Shown: one piece after another, positions 1 to 9,650 of the stretch
Numbering within the stretch: the stretch's first letter is position 1
How the letters are laid out: the number at the start of each line of letters is the position of its first letter
DNA from: Myxococcales bacterium
Lineage (GTDB): Bacteria > Myxococcota_A > Polyangia > Polyangiales > Polyangiaceae
Reading direction: 5' to 3'
DNA length: 34,309 nt
NCBI GenBank assembly: GCA_025355005.1
Contig: JANXLV010000214.1
Location: 1-34,309 of the forward strand
The notes under the pieces: generated by a model
Database searches by the model: none
The model's input: the letters and a program-made list of their open reading frames with translations, nothing else
Told to the model about the DNA's origin: nothing
Program-made: the position numbers and the translations under genes

Positions 1-3000
1 GTCGCTGCCTGTCCCGTCTGGCCCTTGTCGAGGAGCAGGTCGCCGTACTCGTAGTCCCAGTCGAACTGTTCCTTGTCGGCGGAGTAGGCCTTCTGCCATT
101 CGGCGAGGGCCTGTCCCGGATCGTTGAGGCGCTCGAACACCTGCGCGAGCGTGGCGTGCGCCTCGAGCCGCGTGGGGTTGAGCTCCAGCGCCTTACGGAG
201 ATCCTTCTGCGCGTCCTTCAACGCGTTCAGGTTGTATTCGATGATGCCGCGCTGCCAGTACGCGTCGCCGTAGTTCTGATCGAGCGCGAGCGCCTTCTCG
301 ACGGCGGCCTGCGCGATCGGCGTCTGGACCGGATTCATGGCGTTCGCGGCCCATGCAACATACATGTGATAGACGGGCCGGTTCGAGTCGGAAGCCACAG
401 CCTGGTTGAAGTACGTGAGCGCGGTGTCGACGTCCTTGCCGCCGCGCTTCAGGAAGACGCGCCCGTAGTAGTGCTTCGCCTCAGCGCTGGTCTGGCGCAC
501 GTCGAGCACCTCTTTCAAAAACTTCTGCGCGTTGTCGAGGTCGCCCAGGGCCACGTACGCTGCGCCGAGGCGCAGCTTCAGGTCGACGTCGCCGGGGTTC
601 TTGTCGAACGCCGCCTTGAACTGCGCGAGCGCCTTGTCTGCCTCGCCGGACACCTCGAACAGCTGCCCGCGCTCGAACATCAAGCCAGGGAAGTCCTTGT
701 CCTGTGCGCCAACGAAGTCGAACTCCTTGTTGGCCAGGTCGATCTTGCGCATCTTCCGGTACGTGATGCCCAGCTTGAAGTGCGCGCCGAGGTCCTGCGG
801 ATCTTTCTCGAGCGCCTTCTCGTAGTGGGAGACCGCCTCTTCGTACTTGCCTTGCGCCTCGGCGACCTCGGCAAGGGCGCGCTGCAGCGCGGGGCTGTCG
901 GGCAGCTTGTCCTTCGCCTTGTCCAGGACCGCCTGCGCTTCCTGCACGCGGCCCTGCGCGGAGAGCATCTGCGAGAGCTTGCCGTACGCGACGATCGCGT
1001 CGGGGTGCTTCGGGTCGGCGAGATCGATCGACTGCTTGTAGAGTCGCTCCGCGATCGTTCGGTTTCCGCTCTTCTCCTCCGCGAACGCAAGCCACAGCGG
1101 CACGCGCATGTCCTTCGGGAACGTCTTCAGACCGGCGGTGAGCTGCGCCTTCGCGTCGGCGAAGCGCTCGAGGAAGATCTTCGTACGCGCGGAGCCGATG
1201 AGCGCATCGTTGTTGGTCGGGTCCTTGACGAACGCCTCGTCGAAGCGGGTCGCGGCCTCCGTGTAGCGGCCGTCGTCGAAGAGCAGCTGGCCCTGGCCCA
1301 TGAGCGCAAGCACGTTGCGCTGATCGATCTTGAGCGCCTCCTCGAAGGCCTGACGCGCTTCGCCGGCGTGGTCCTTCGCGAGCATGACCCACCCGCGCTG
1401 CGCGAACGCCTGCGCGCGTTCCTTCGGGCTCGCGTTGACCTTGGCGCCGCCGTCGATGACGAGCGCGAGATCGCGGAGCGCGTCGTCGGCGGAGTGATCT
1501 CGCTTCCACGAGATCCAGCCGCGCAGCGTGAGGGCACCGGCATGCGTGGGCGCCTGGGCGAGCGCCTGGTCCGTGGCCTTCTTCGAGTCGTCCAGGTTGC
1601 CGATCAAGAAATGCGCGCGTGCGATTCCGTAGAACGACCGCGGCGAGGCGCCCTTCTGGTGTGCGCGCGTGAACGCCGCCAGCGCGGCCTTGCCGTCGTT
1701 CGCTGCGAGCTCGAGCTCACCTTGTGTCTGCGCGATCTCCTGAGAGACGGGGTCTGCGGCGTCGTGTTTGGCCGCCTGATCGAGGTGCGCGCGCGCCTTC
1801 ACGAGATCACCCGCGACGAGCTCCTGCGCGCCCTGCGCCGCGAAGAAATACGGGATGTCCGTGGTGGGCGGGATGTCCGAGATGAAGGTCTTCGCGCGGC
1901 CCGCACGCGAAGCGTCCGAGCCGAAGCGCGCTTGCACCGAGAACTCCACGAACGCGGCATAGGACGCGAGCGCACGCGAGCGCGGGAGCTGCGTGAGCGC
2001 ATTCGCGCATTCGTTCGCCGCTGTCTGCGAGGCCTGATAGCCATCGGGAGCGAGCTTCTTCCGCGCACCAACGCCCGCTTCCACGGCGGCAGCCTGGTAC
2101 TTGCCGGCCATGGCCGCGTCCTGGAAGAAGTGGTAGCCGAAGAAGCCGGCGGGCGTGAGGCTGAGGCTCACGCCGAAGAGGATGCCCACGCCCGCGACGC
2201 CGAGGAGCACCCTTGGCCAGATGCGACGCCCGCGCCCTTCACCGAGCGGCTTGAAGCGCTCCGGGCGCGGCTTGGCGTCGGTCTCGATCCTCGCGTCGGC
2301 GTCCATGCGCGCGCCGGAGATCGCGGCCGGAGGAGCGATGACCACGCCGGGCCCGTCTCCGCCGCCGAGGTCGACCTCGCCGAAGGCCATGTTGTTGCCG
2401 CCGTTGTTCGGCGCGCTCGTCGCGAGCGATGCTTCACCCGGCTCGAAATCGCCGAAGCTCACCATACCGCCGCCGCCAGTCGACGCCGGCAGGTTGTTGT
2501 CGAAGAGGCCGGCGATGCCGGGGAGCTCGTTCTGCGCCATGGGCAGAGAGCCCTGCGTCATCGGCAGAGAGTTCTGCGTCATCGGCAGGCCGCCACCGCC
2601 AGAGGACATCGGCAAGGAGTTCTGCGCCATGGGGAGAGAGCCCGCCGCCATGGGCAACCCACCCGCCATCTGCGGCAGATCGCCGGCGCCGCCGCCCATG
2701 GGCAGGTTGTTCTGCGCGGACGGCAGATCTCCGCCGAGCGCGGGGAGATCGAAATCGCCGAACCCGCCGCGCGCCATTGGCAGACCCGCGCCGCCGCCGG
2801 CCGGCATGGGCAGACCCATTCCACCACCGGCGGGCATCGGAAGACCGACACCACCACCGGCGGCCATGGGCAGCCCCGGACCACCCCCAGCGAGCGACGG
2901 CAGATCCGCACCGCCGAATCCACCACCCATACCCCCACCACCACCGGGTGCAGGGCCACGCGATGCGTTCGGCAGCGCGGGCAGATCGAGCTCGCCGAAA

Positions 3001-3659
3001 CCTCCACCGAACGGCGCAGCGGGAGGAGCGGGGGCGGGAGAGAAATTGCTACCGAACGCGGCGGTGGGTGACCCGCCTCGCGGAGCCTGCTTCGCGGGGA
3101 GATCGCCAGCGCGCGGAATGGCCGGCAGATCGAGCTCACCGAAGCCACCACCGAAGGGGGAGGCTGGTGCTGCTGGTGCCGGCGCGGGAACCGCCTGCGG
3201 CTGCGGGACAGTCGCGGCGAGCGCGGTCGGCGGGCGCGGGGAGGCGCCCGGCGGAGGACCGAATGGACTTCCCTTCGGTTTCACGGTGGAAGGCAGATCG
3301 ATGTTTTGCGGGAGCGACGGCAGATCGAGGTCGAGCGACCCGAAGGCACCAGGAGCTGCAGACTGAGATGCGGCGGGCGCTGCCTGCCCCCCTCCGGAAG
3401 GCTTGCCGAGCGGCGGAAGCCCGCCCTCGCCGATGCCCATGCCGACCATCGTGGGCGCGCGCTTCGGGGGGCCCAGCGGAGCTGCGGGAGCGCCGCCACC
3501 TCCATCGGAAGCGCCGGTGACCGACGCCGTGGTGCCCTTCGTGGTGACGACGAACGAATGCCCGCATTTCGGGCAGCGCATCTTCAATCCCGTGGCGGGT
3601 ACGCGGCGCTCGTCGACCTGGTACGGCGCATGACACGATTCGCACTCGACTTTGAGCAT
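1..3659 (-). CDS. MJ0042-type zinc-ribbon, repeat-linker, single-TM, TPR protein (partial, 3' end off window)
   Basis: At least 1219 codons; the C-terminus lies beyond base 1. It begins MLKVECESC, and Cys6, Cys9, Cys29 and Cys32 form an MJ0042-type zinc ribbon. Residues about 50-420 are a Pro/Gly/Ala-rich linker with recurring DLPALP and GLPMPAGGG-like units. One transmembrane helix lies near residues 480-505 (VLLGVAGVGILFGVSLSL region), and an array of TPR units fills the rest. The expected topology is a cytoplasmic zinc ribbon and linker with a periplasmic TPR scaffold. This order resembles GltI/PglI-type proteins of the Myxococcus gliding machine, but that is an analogy of architecture, not a proven orthology. 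A TATGAT box (plus-strand 3673-3678) ends 13 bases upstream of the ATG and no Shine-Dalgarno is visible, so the transcript may be nearly leaderless. The gene diverges from the EamA gene. The domain reading is firm; the function is unknown. Confidence 0.9.
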   Translation of the reverse strand, partial: MLKVECESCHAPYQVDERRVPATGLKMRCPKCGHSFVVTTKGTTASVTGASDGGGGAPAAPLGPPKRAPTMVGMGIGEGGLPPLGKPSGGGQAAPAASQSAAPGAFGSLDLDLPSLPQNIDLPSTVKPKGSPFGPPPGASPRPPTALAATVPQPQAVPAPAPAAPASPFGGGFGELDLPAIPRAGDLPAKQAPRGGSPTAAFGSNFSPAPAPPAAPFGGGFGELDLPALPNASRGPAPGGGGGMGGGFGGADLPSLAGGGPGLPMAAGGGVGLPMPAGGGMGLPMPAGGGAGLPMARGGFGDFDLPALGGDLPSAQNNLPMGGGAGDLPQMAGGLPMAAGSLPMAQNSLPMSSGGGGLPMTQNSLPMTQGSLPMAQNELPGIAGLFDNNLPASTGGGGMVSFGDFEPGEASLATSAPNNGGNNMAFGEVDLGGGDGPGVVIAPPAAISGARMDADARIETDAKPRPERFKPLGEGRGRRIWPRVLLGVAGVGILFGVSLSLTPAGFFGYHFFQDAAMAGKYQAAAVEAGVGARKKLAPDGYQASQTAANECANALTQLPRSRALASYAAFVEFSVQARFGSDASRAGRAKTFISDIPPTTDIPYFFAAQGAQELVAGDLVKARAHLDQAAKHDAADPVSQEIAQTQGELELAANDGKAALAAFTRAHQKGASPRSFYGIARAHFLIGNLDDSKKATDQALAQAPTHAGALTLRGWISWKRDHSADDALRDLALVIDGGAKVNASPKERAQAFAQRGWVMLAKDHAGEARQAFEEALKIDQRNVLALMGQGQLLFDDGRYTEAATRFDEAFVKDPTNNDALIGSARTKIFLERFADAKAQLTAGLKTFPKDMRVPLWLAFAEEKSGNRTIAERLYKQSIDLADPKHPDAIVAYGKLSQMLSAQGRVQEAQAVLDKAKDKLPDSPALQRALAEVAEAQGKYEEAVSHYEKALEKDPQDLGAHFKLGITYRKMRKIDLANKEFDFVGAQDKDFPGLMFERGQLFEVSGEADKALAQFKAAFDKNPGDVDLKLRLGAAYVALGDLDNAQKFLKEVLDVRQTSAEAKHYYGRVFLKRGGKDVDTALTYFNQAVASDSNRPVYHMYVAWAANAMNPVQTPIAQAAVEKALALDQNYGDAYWQRGIIEYNLNALKDAQKDLRKALELNPTRLEAHATLAQVFERLNDPGQALAEWQKAYSADKEQFDWDYEYGDLLLDKGQTGQAA
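2500..3160 (-). repeat. Degenerate peptide-repeat linker (LPM and DLP units) inside the zinc-ribbon/TPR gene
   Basis: On the minus strand this stretch encodes many short recurring peptides. The block FGGGFGELDLPA is followed by IP or LP and occurs twice. Several GLPMPAGGG/GLPMAAGGG units and several NSLPM, GSLPM and NNLPM units follow. The DNA repeats are imperfect, so the repetition is best seen in the protein. It lies between the cytoplasmic zinc ribbon and the membrane helix. Confidence 0.8.
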
Positions 3660-3752
3660 CGCGACAAAGAGTATCATAGATAGGCAGGAATGAAGCCCGT
3701 ACGTGGTCCCCACAGCCCGCACCAAGGGCGCGGCAATTTGCCTCATTCCGGG

Positions 3753-3812
3753 CCCGCTTTCCGTCTCCATTTCCGCGCAGCCTTCCGTGCAGCCCTCCGT
3801 CTCTCCTTCCGT
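3753..3812 (+). repeat. Five degenerate 12-bp tandem units between divergent genes
   Basis: The last eight bases of successive 12-base units read ctttccgt, atttccgc, ccttccgt, ccctccgt and ccttccgt. The first four bases vary (cccg, ctcc, gcag, gcag, ctct). The array ends 40 bases before the GTG of the EamA gene and lies in the 193-bp space between two divergent genes, so it could be an operator or a decayed minisatellite. Confidence 0.7.
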
Positions 3813-3852
3813 CCGGGCCGTCCAGATTCCGAGCCGGTAGGAGCTCTTCCCT

Positions 3853-4764
3853 GTGGTGCATCCTGACGCCCAGGACCGACCCGCCGCGTTCGTGTGGATG
3901 GCGTGCTCGGCGGTCCTCTTCGCGACGATGAACTACCTGGTGCGACGCGCGAGCGCAGAGGTGCCGTGGCAGCTCGTCGGCATGTCGCGCGCGCTGATCG
4001 GTGCGTTCGTCGCGATCGGCGTCGCCCGCGTGCGTGGGTCATCGCTCGCGATCAACGACAAGCGCGCGATGTGGCTGCGCAGCGCGTTCGGGACCGGGGC
4101 GATGGCGTGCACGTTCTGGGCGCTCTCGGGCACCGACCTCGGCCTGGGCGACACGACCACGCTGCTCAATCTCGCGCCCGTCGTGATCGCAGCGCTGAGC
4201 CCGATTATGCTGCGCGAGCGCGCCGGGCGAACGCTGCCGTATGCGCTCGTCCTGTCGCTCGTCGGGGTCGTGCTCATCATGAGGCCAGCGTTCGTGTTCG
4301 GTGGCGTCGCGCTCTCCGCTTCCGCGATGCGAACGGCGGGCCTCGCCGTGCTCGCAGCTTGCTGCTCTGGCTGCGCGATGCTCGCGCTCAGGCGCGTTGG
4401 CCCAGGTGAGAGCGCGGAGGCCATCTCGGTGCATTTCTCGCTCACCGCTGCCGGGGCGCTCCTCTGCCTCTCGCTTCCCTACTTGATGGTGCCCTCTGCA
4501 AAAGATGCACTCTACACATTTCTCGCCGGCGTGTGCGGAGGTGTCGCGCAGCTCGCCATGACGCGAGCCTATGCGTTGGCGCGAGCGGCACGGGTGGCCG
4601 CGGTCGGGTACCTGGCGGTGGTGGTGAGCGCGCTCTACGGCTCGCTCGCGCTGGGTGAAGCGCCAAGAGCAACGGCCGCGCTCGGTATGGTGCTGGTCAT
4701 CGCAGGCGGGCTCACGATCGCCCTTCCGGCGTTCCGGGCGCAGAAGCCGACATCACCGACGTAG
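3853..4764 (+). CDS. EamA/DMT-family membrane transporter
   Basis: 303 residues with two tandem EamA halves (roughly residues 10-145 and 155-298) and about ten hydrophobic helices, the usual size and layout for drug/metabolite transporter superfamily exporters. Such proteins sit in the inner membrane and move small metabolites; the substrate cannot be read from the sequence. The start is GTG at 3853, supported by AGGAG at 3839-3843 with nine bases of spacing. The gene stands alone on the plus strand, with the large TPR gene diverging upstream and the VIT/vWA operon 149 bases downstream. The 12-bp repeat array lies just upstream. No missing segment or frameshift was seen. Confidence 0.88.
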   Translation: MVHPDAQDRPAAFVWMACSAVLFATMNYLVRRASAEVPWQLVGMSRALIGAFVAIGVARVRGSSLAINDKRAMWLRSAFGTGAMACTFWALSGTDLGLGDTTTLLNLAPVVIAALSPIMLRERAGRTLPYALVLSLVGVVLIMRPAFVFGGVALSASAMRTAGLAVLAACCSGCAMLALRRVGPGESAEAISVHFSLTAAGALLCLSLPYLMVPSAKDALYTFLAGVCGGVAQLAMTRAYALARAARVAAVGYLAVVVSALYGSLALGEAPRATAALGMVLVIAGGLTIALPAFRAQKPTSPT

Positions 4765-4913
4765 GTGAAAACAAGGTTCACGAGGGGCCCTGCGGCCTTC
4801 GCATGATACCGTCCGGCGAGCCCGCGGATCGGTGGTTGCTCCGCTCGATCTATGGGTTTACGGTCGGGCTCGGGGAACTTTCGGGCGTGATGCGCGTCGG
4901 AGCTTGAACGACA

Positions 4914-7900
4914 ATGCGGTTTATCTCTGTCTGCGTCATGGCGGTTGCTTGCTCTCTTGCGGCACCCGTTGGTCTGGTCGGCTGCGGGGACAACCTCCCC
5001 GGCGTCGTCTCGCAAGGAACCACTTTCGCGGAGCTCCGCGCCATCAAGGGTGAGGTGAACGTCACCTCGCCTGGCGATACGAAGCGGGTCCCCTACCCTC
5101 GCGAGCGCATCTCCGAAGGCACCGTCGTCTCGCTCGGTCCGTCCGGGCTCGCATGGATCCGCCGCGATGGTGGCGCCGTGTGGCTCGTGCGCGGCCCTGC
5201 AGAGCTCGTCATGCACGAAGGGAACGTGAAGCTCGACTCCGGCCGCGCCTTCATCGACGGAGACGACGGACCGCCCGTCCTCGTCGACACGCCGCGCGGC
5301 CCGCTCGAGCTCTCCGACGCACGCGCCAGCGTCGAGGTGATGGCCGACAAGAGCGTCGAGGCCTATGTCCTTCGCGGCGCGGCTCGCTCGGGCAGCGGCG
5401 AGCGCGGCACCTCTGGTGAGAAGCTCACGCTCGGCGCGGACGGCAAGACCGTACGCGCTTCCTCCGTCGCGTGGGATGACTGGACTGGCGGTCTGGCCAC
5501 GGCCGATCCCGCGGCAGAGCCCGCGCCGTTCGGCCTCGGCACCGTCGGCGCACGCCCGCCTGGCGATCAGGGCAAGCCGCGCTTCTCGCTCGTTGTCGAG
5601 CGCCTCGACGTTCGCGTGACCATCGATCACGACTTCGCCGTGACCGAGGTCGACGAGACCTTCGTCAATCCGAGCAGCTCCACCGTCGAAGGCATCTACG
5701 CCTTCCGCACGCCTCCGGGCGCAGTGCTCTCCAAGTTCGGCGTCGATCGCAACGGCGCGATCGTCTGGGGCAAGGTCAAGGAGAGCGCCGCCGCAAAGGC
5801 GCAGTACGAGAGCAACGTGTACCAGGGGTCGACGGAGGATCCCGCGCTCCTCTCCTGGGTTGGCCCCGGCGTGTACAACGCGCGCCTCTATCCGATCGAG
5901 CCCGGCGCCAAGCGGCGCGTCGTCACGCGCTACGCGGAGTGGCTCTCGCGGCAAGGCGTGAAGGCGGACAGGCGTCTCTACGTGTACCCGATGGCAGCGG
6001 AGGGCGCGCGAAGCTCACTGCCGCGCATCGAGGAGCTGCGCGTCAACCTGGACCTCACGAAGTCCGGCGCATCGCGCGTGCGCGCCGGCATGGGTGGCAA
6101 ACAGGAAGGCCAGAAGGTCACTATCCAGGCGTTCGACTTCGTCCCCCGCGCTGACCTTGCCGTGGAGCTGTTCGACAGCGGCGAGGAGAACGCGATCGCG
6201 TATCGCGCGCCACACACGCTGACCGCGGAGGACGTGCCCATGAACGCCGACGCGACGTTCGCGGCCAAGGTGTCCGCGGAGGAGCCCGACTACCTGCTCG
6301 TCCCCATGCGCAGCACCGCGCCGGCGGACGCGGGCAAGGGCGTGGACCTCGCGATCGTCGTCGACACATCGGCTGCGACGGAGCCGTTCGCGCTCGCGAT
6401 CGCGCGCACGCTGACGTCCGCGCTGCTCTCGCACCTCGGCGCGGATGATCGCGCCGCGTTGTTCACGGGCGACGCCACGCTGCGTCCCGCGTTCGACGGC
6501 TCGGGCGAGATGGCGCCCGTGGACGCGGCCAAGCGACGCAACTGGCTCGCGGGCCTGGCGACTGTCGATCGCGGCGGCGCCACGGACATCGGCGCGCTCC
6601 TCACGGAGGCTGCGGGCAAGCTCGATCCCAAGCGACGCGGTGCGGTCGTGTACATCGGCGACGGACTTCCCTCCGTGGGCGAGACCACGCCGAAGGCCGT
6701 GCGCGAGCGCCTCGCGCGCTTGCCCGAGGGCACTCGCATCCTCACGGCGGGTGTTGGCAGCCGTGCCAATATCGCGCTCCTCGGATCCGTCGCGCGCGGT
6801 GCGCCCGTGGAGTCCGTCGGCGACGCATACGGCGCGGCGCGGTCCGCGCTGCGGTTGCTCGAGGCCGCGCAGAAGCCGGCGTGGATCGGCGCGAAGGTGG
6901 ACCTCGGCCCCGGCATCGAGCGCGTGCTTCCGCGTGAGCTCCCGCCGGTGGGTGCGGACGAGAGCGTGCTCGTCGTGGGACGCGTGTCCGGCAAGCCGCC
7001 CGCACAGGTGAACCTCACGAGTGGCGCGAGCACCGCGACGCGCGTGCTGAAGGTGCTCCCCGTCGACGACGGCGGTGACCTGCGCCGGCGCTGGGGACAG
7101 GGCCGCATGGAGGAGCTCCTCTCCGAAGGCGCGGGGCGGGCCGCGCTCGTGGACGTGGGTCGTCGCTTCGGTCTCGTCTCGCCATACACGTCGCTCTACG
7201 TGCCCACGGCGCGCGAGGCCGCTGTTGCCTCGGGCCAGGCCGCGGAACTAGAGGACGTCACCGAGCAGCGCGCGGATGCGATCGATCGGCGCTCCCGCTG
7301 GCGTCCGTGGTCGCGCTCGCACGTGTACGACACGGCGGCCGAGCCGGCCTCCGCCAACGCCGACAACAAGGAGGGCGGGACGGGCACGCGCGCGAAGGGC
7401 GAAGAAGGCTCGATGGGCAATCCCAACGCGCACGCGCAGAACCAGCGCTACGGCGTGCGTGGGCCCTCGGACGACCGCCCGTCGTCAGCTGCCACCGCGA
7501 CGGCCCAGGCGGCTCGTCAGAGCGCGGTGAACGAAGCGAGGGAGTTCGGAATGATCGGGCTCCTCGACACGACTTCTGGTGGCGGTGGTGCCGCGGGCGA
7601 CGAGCAGAAGCAAGGCGCGAATACCAAGGCAGCTCTTGCGCCCATTGCGGCAGCGCCTGCCGCGAAGCCCAGCGATCCCAACGCACCCACCGCGCCATGG
7701 GGACGTGACGACACGACCCTCGGCCCCAACGGCACGGGCGAAGGCGGCGGCGGCAGAGGCGACGGCATCGGCCTCGGCGGCGTGGGCACGCTGGGACAGG
7801 GCGCCGGTACAGGGGTTGGACAAGGATTTGGCAATGGCCATGGCCGCCTTGGTGGCGCGCACCCGCTCAAAGCTCCGGAGCTTCGTCAGGGCGCGATCCA

Positions 7901-9650
7901 GGTGAATGGTCGGCTTCCGCCCGAGGTGATCACGCGCATCGTGCGCCAAAACTTCGGTCGCTTCCGCCTCTGCTACGAGAACGGGCTCCGCAACAATCCG
8001 AACCTCATGGGTCGCGTGAGCGTGAAGTTCGTCATCGGTCGCGATGGCTCCGTGCAGACATCGCAAGACGGCGGGTCCGACCTGCCGGACACGGGGGTGG
8101 TGTCGTGCGTGGTCCGCGCGTTCCCGAACCTGAGCTTCCCGCAGCCCGAGGGCGGCGGGATCGTCACCGTGACCTACCCGATAGTCTTCTCCCCCGGCGA
8201 CACCGCGGGGCCTGCGCAGCCGATGCAGGGCGTCGCTGCGGCTTCGCAGCCCACCAACATCATTGCCACAGTGGGTCACGTGATGCGTCCTTGCGGGGCG
8301 GCGGCGGAGCTCGCGCTGAGCGAACGCCGCACGCTCTGGTACGAGCGCATGGCGAGCACGCAGGACGCGGCCTCCGCGCTCGCTGTGTACCGTCGCGCAC
8401 TGGAAGACTGCGAGGCACCGACGTGGCGCGAACGCACCACACTCCTCCTCATGATGGTCGAGCGACTGCCGACCGTCACCCAGCGCGTGGCGCTCTGGAA
8501 GTCGCTTGTCGCGACGCCCGCCGCAGAGGTCATCTATCGCGCGATCATCGTCCGCATCCAGAACGTGACGGAGCTCCACGAGCTTCATCAGGCGCTTGGC
8601 CTCGCGATGGTCGACCCGGATCTGCTCGCCGGCATGCTCGCGAAGGCCAAGACGCCCGCGGACAAGCTCGGTGTGCTGCGCGCCGCCGCCACCAAGTGGC
8701 CGGACGACATGGAGCTCTCGCTGCGCGTGCTGGACGCCTTCGAGGATCTCAAGGACGACGGTGGGCTCCGCGCATGGGCGCGCAAGCTTCGCCGCCGGCC
8801 CGACGCGACGGCCCACGTCTGGACGCAGGTGGGCGAGCACTATCTCCGACTCGCCTCGCGCGAGACCGGCGCCGACGCCGCGCGCGACACCACGGAGGCA
8901 AAGCGCACCTTCGGCGAGCTCGTGGAGTTCGCGCCGGAGGATCCCGCCGCACGACGTCGCCTCGGCGATCTTCTTCGCGCGCATGGCTGGTACGAAGAGG
9001 CGCTGCGCCAGTACCTGACGCTGCAGACGCTCACACCGGATGACGCCTCCGTCCCGCTCCTGCTCGCGTCCGCGACGCAGGGAATGGGGCGCGTGGAAGA
9101 GGCCGTGGGCTGGGCCGAGAAGGCCGTGGCGGCCGGTTCACCGGACGGCAAGAGCGCGCTGTCCAGGGCTGCACGCGCGAACGCGCTGGCATTCCTTGCG
9201 TGGGCACGCGACGACGCGCAGAAGGCAAACAAGAACGACGACGCGGAGAGGTTGCTCGCACGTGCGAATCGCCTAGCGGCGACGGGCTCCTCCGCTCGCG
9301 GCGAGTCCGTCCACGTGATCGTCACGTGGTCGCATCCGGAGCTGCATCCTTCATTGTGGACCACGCACACCGGCGCCCCGATGCCAGCGCCGGACAACTT
9401 CCCGCTCTTCGGAGTGGCAGAGGCTCGCATGCCCGCAGGCACCACCAAGGTGGAGCTGCGAACGGATCCGGAAGAGGCGGCGCGCGCGGCACGCCTCGGC
9501 GTCTCCGCGGTGGTCACGGTGATCTCTGGTGAAGGCGGAAAGACGCCGACGATAGCGCGAACGAATGTGACGTTCGGGACGCTGCAGGCGCCCGCGGAAC
9601 GGCTCATCGTCACGCTCGAGAACGGCGCTTTGCGCGTGGGGACGCCCTGA
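4914..9650 (+). CDS. FecR-VIT-vWA-AgmX/PglI-domain-TPR lipoprotein (paralogue A)
   Basis: 1578 residues. The N-terminus is a lipoprotein signal with lipobox LVGC (Cys24, then Gly-Asp). The order after it is: FecR-like beta domain (about 37-185), conserved DDWTGGLAT link, VIT domain (about 223-345), and vWA domain from about 475. The vWA metal motif reads DTSAA (484-488), so the last Ser of DxSxS is missing, while Thr557 and Asp583 remain. A motif typical of VIT proteins (GLVSPYTSLYVP) follows. Next come a Gly-rich linker (about 830-990), an AgmX/PglI-type domain (about 993-1095, VNGRLPPEVI and CYENGL), a CEAPTW module (Cys1166), TPR units (about 1245-1455) and a C-terminal beta-rich segment. 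GGAG lies 11 bases before the ATG. It is likely anchored in the envelope as a large adhesive or scaffold protein; this role is inferred. Confidence 0.88.
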   Translation: MRFISVCVMAVACSLAAPVGLVGCGDNLPGVVSQGTTFAELRAIKGEVNVTSPGDTKRVPYPRERISEGTVVSLGPSGLAWIRRDGGAVWLVRGPAELVMHEGNVKLDSGRAFIDGDDGPPVLVDTPRGPLELSDARASVEVMADKSVEAYVLRGAARSGSGERGTSGEKLTLGADGKTVRASSVAWDDWTGGLATADPAAEPAPFGLGTVGARPPGDQGKPRFSLVVERLDVRVTIDHDFAVTEVDETFVNPSSSTVEGIYAFRTPPGAVLSKFGVDRNGAIVWGKVKESAAAKAQYESNVYQGSTEDPALLSWVGPGVYNARLYPIEPGAKRRVVTRYAEWLSRQGVKADRRLYVYPMAAEGARSSLPRIEELRVNLDLTKSGASRVRAGMGGKQEGQKVTIQAFDFVPRADLAVELFDSGEENAIAYRAPHTLTAEDVPMNADATFAAKVSAEEPDYLLVPMRSTAPADAGKGVDLAIVVDTSAATEPFALAIARTLTSALLSHLGADDRAALFTGDATLRPAFDGSGEMAPVDAAKRRNWLAGLATVDRGGATDIGALLTEAAGKLDPKRRGAVVYIGDGLPSVGETTPKAVRERLARLPEGTRILTAGVGSRANIALLGSVARGAPVESVGDAYGAARSALRLLEAAQKPAWIGAKVDLGPGIERVLPRELPPVGADESVLVVGRVSGKPPAQVNLTSGASTATRVLKVLPVDDGGDLRRRWGQGRMEELLSEGAGRAALVDVGRRFGLVSPYTSLYVPTAREAAVASGQAAELEDVTEQRADAIDRRSRWRPWSRSHVYDTAAEPASANADNKEGGTGTRAKGEEGSMGNPNAHAQNQRYGVRGPSDDRPSSAATATAQAARQSAVNEAREFGMIGLLDTTSGGGGAAGDEQKQGANTKAALAPIAAAPAAKPSDPNAPTAPWGRDDTTLGPNGTGEGGGGRGDGIGLGGVGTLGQGAGTGVGQGFGNGHGRLGGAHPLKAPELRQGAIQVNGRLPPEVITRIVRQNFGRFRLCYENGLRNNPNLMGRVSVKFVIGRDGSVQTSQDGGSDLPDTGVVSCVVRAFPNLSFPQPEGGGIVTVTYPIVFSPGDTAGPAQPMQGVAAASQPTNIIATVGHVMRPCGAAAELALSERRTLWYERMASTQDAASALAVYRRALEDCEAPTWRERTTLLLMMVERLPTVTQRVALWKSLVATPAAEVIYRAIIVRIQNVTELHELHQALGLAMVDPDLLAGMLAKAKTPADKLGVLRAAATKWPDDMELSLRVLDAFEDLKDDGGLRAWARKLRRRPDATAHVWTQVGEHYLRLASRETGADAARDTTEAKRTFGELVEFAPEDPAARRRLGDLLRAHGWYEEALRQYLTLQTLTPDDASVPLLLASATQGMGRVEEAVGWAEKAVAAGSPDGKSALSRAARANALAFLAWARDDAQKANKNDDAERLLARANRLAATGSSARGESVHVIVTWSHPELHPSLWTTHTGAPMPAPDNFPLFGVAEARMPAGTTKVELRTDPEEAARAARLGVSAVVTVISGEGGKTPTIARTNVTFGTLQAPAERLIVTLENGALRVGTP

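Noticed and set aside
156..3071. A 971-codon open frame on the plus strand
   Set aside because: It is antisense to the zinc-ribbon/TPR gene and its product is Arg/Leu/Val-rich without domains, as expected for a GC-rich shadow frame.
3690..3866. A 58-codon open frame starting ATG after AGGCAGGA
   Set aside because: The purine run touches the ATG without spacing, the product is repeat-derived, and it runs into the EamA start; more likely noncoding.
4765..4913. Promoter before the FecR-VIT-vWA operon
   Set aside because: I found only weak TTGCTC- and TATGGG-like matches with poor spacing, and no sigma-54 element.
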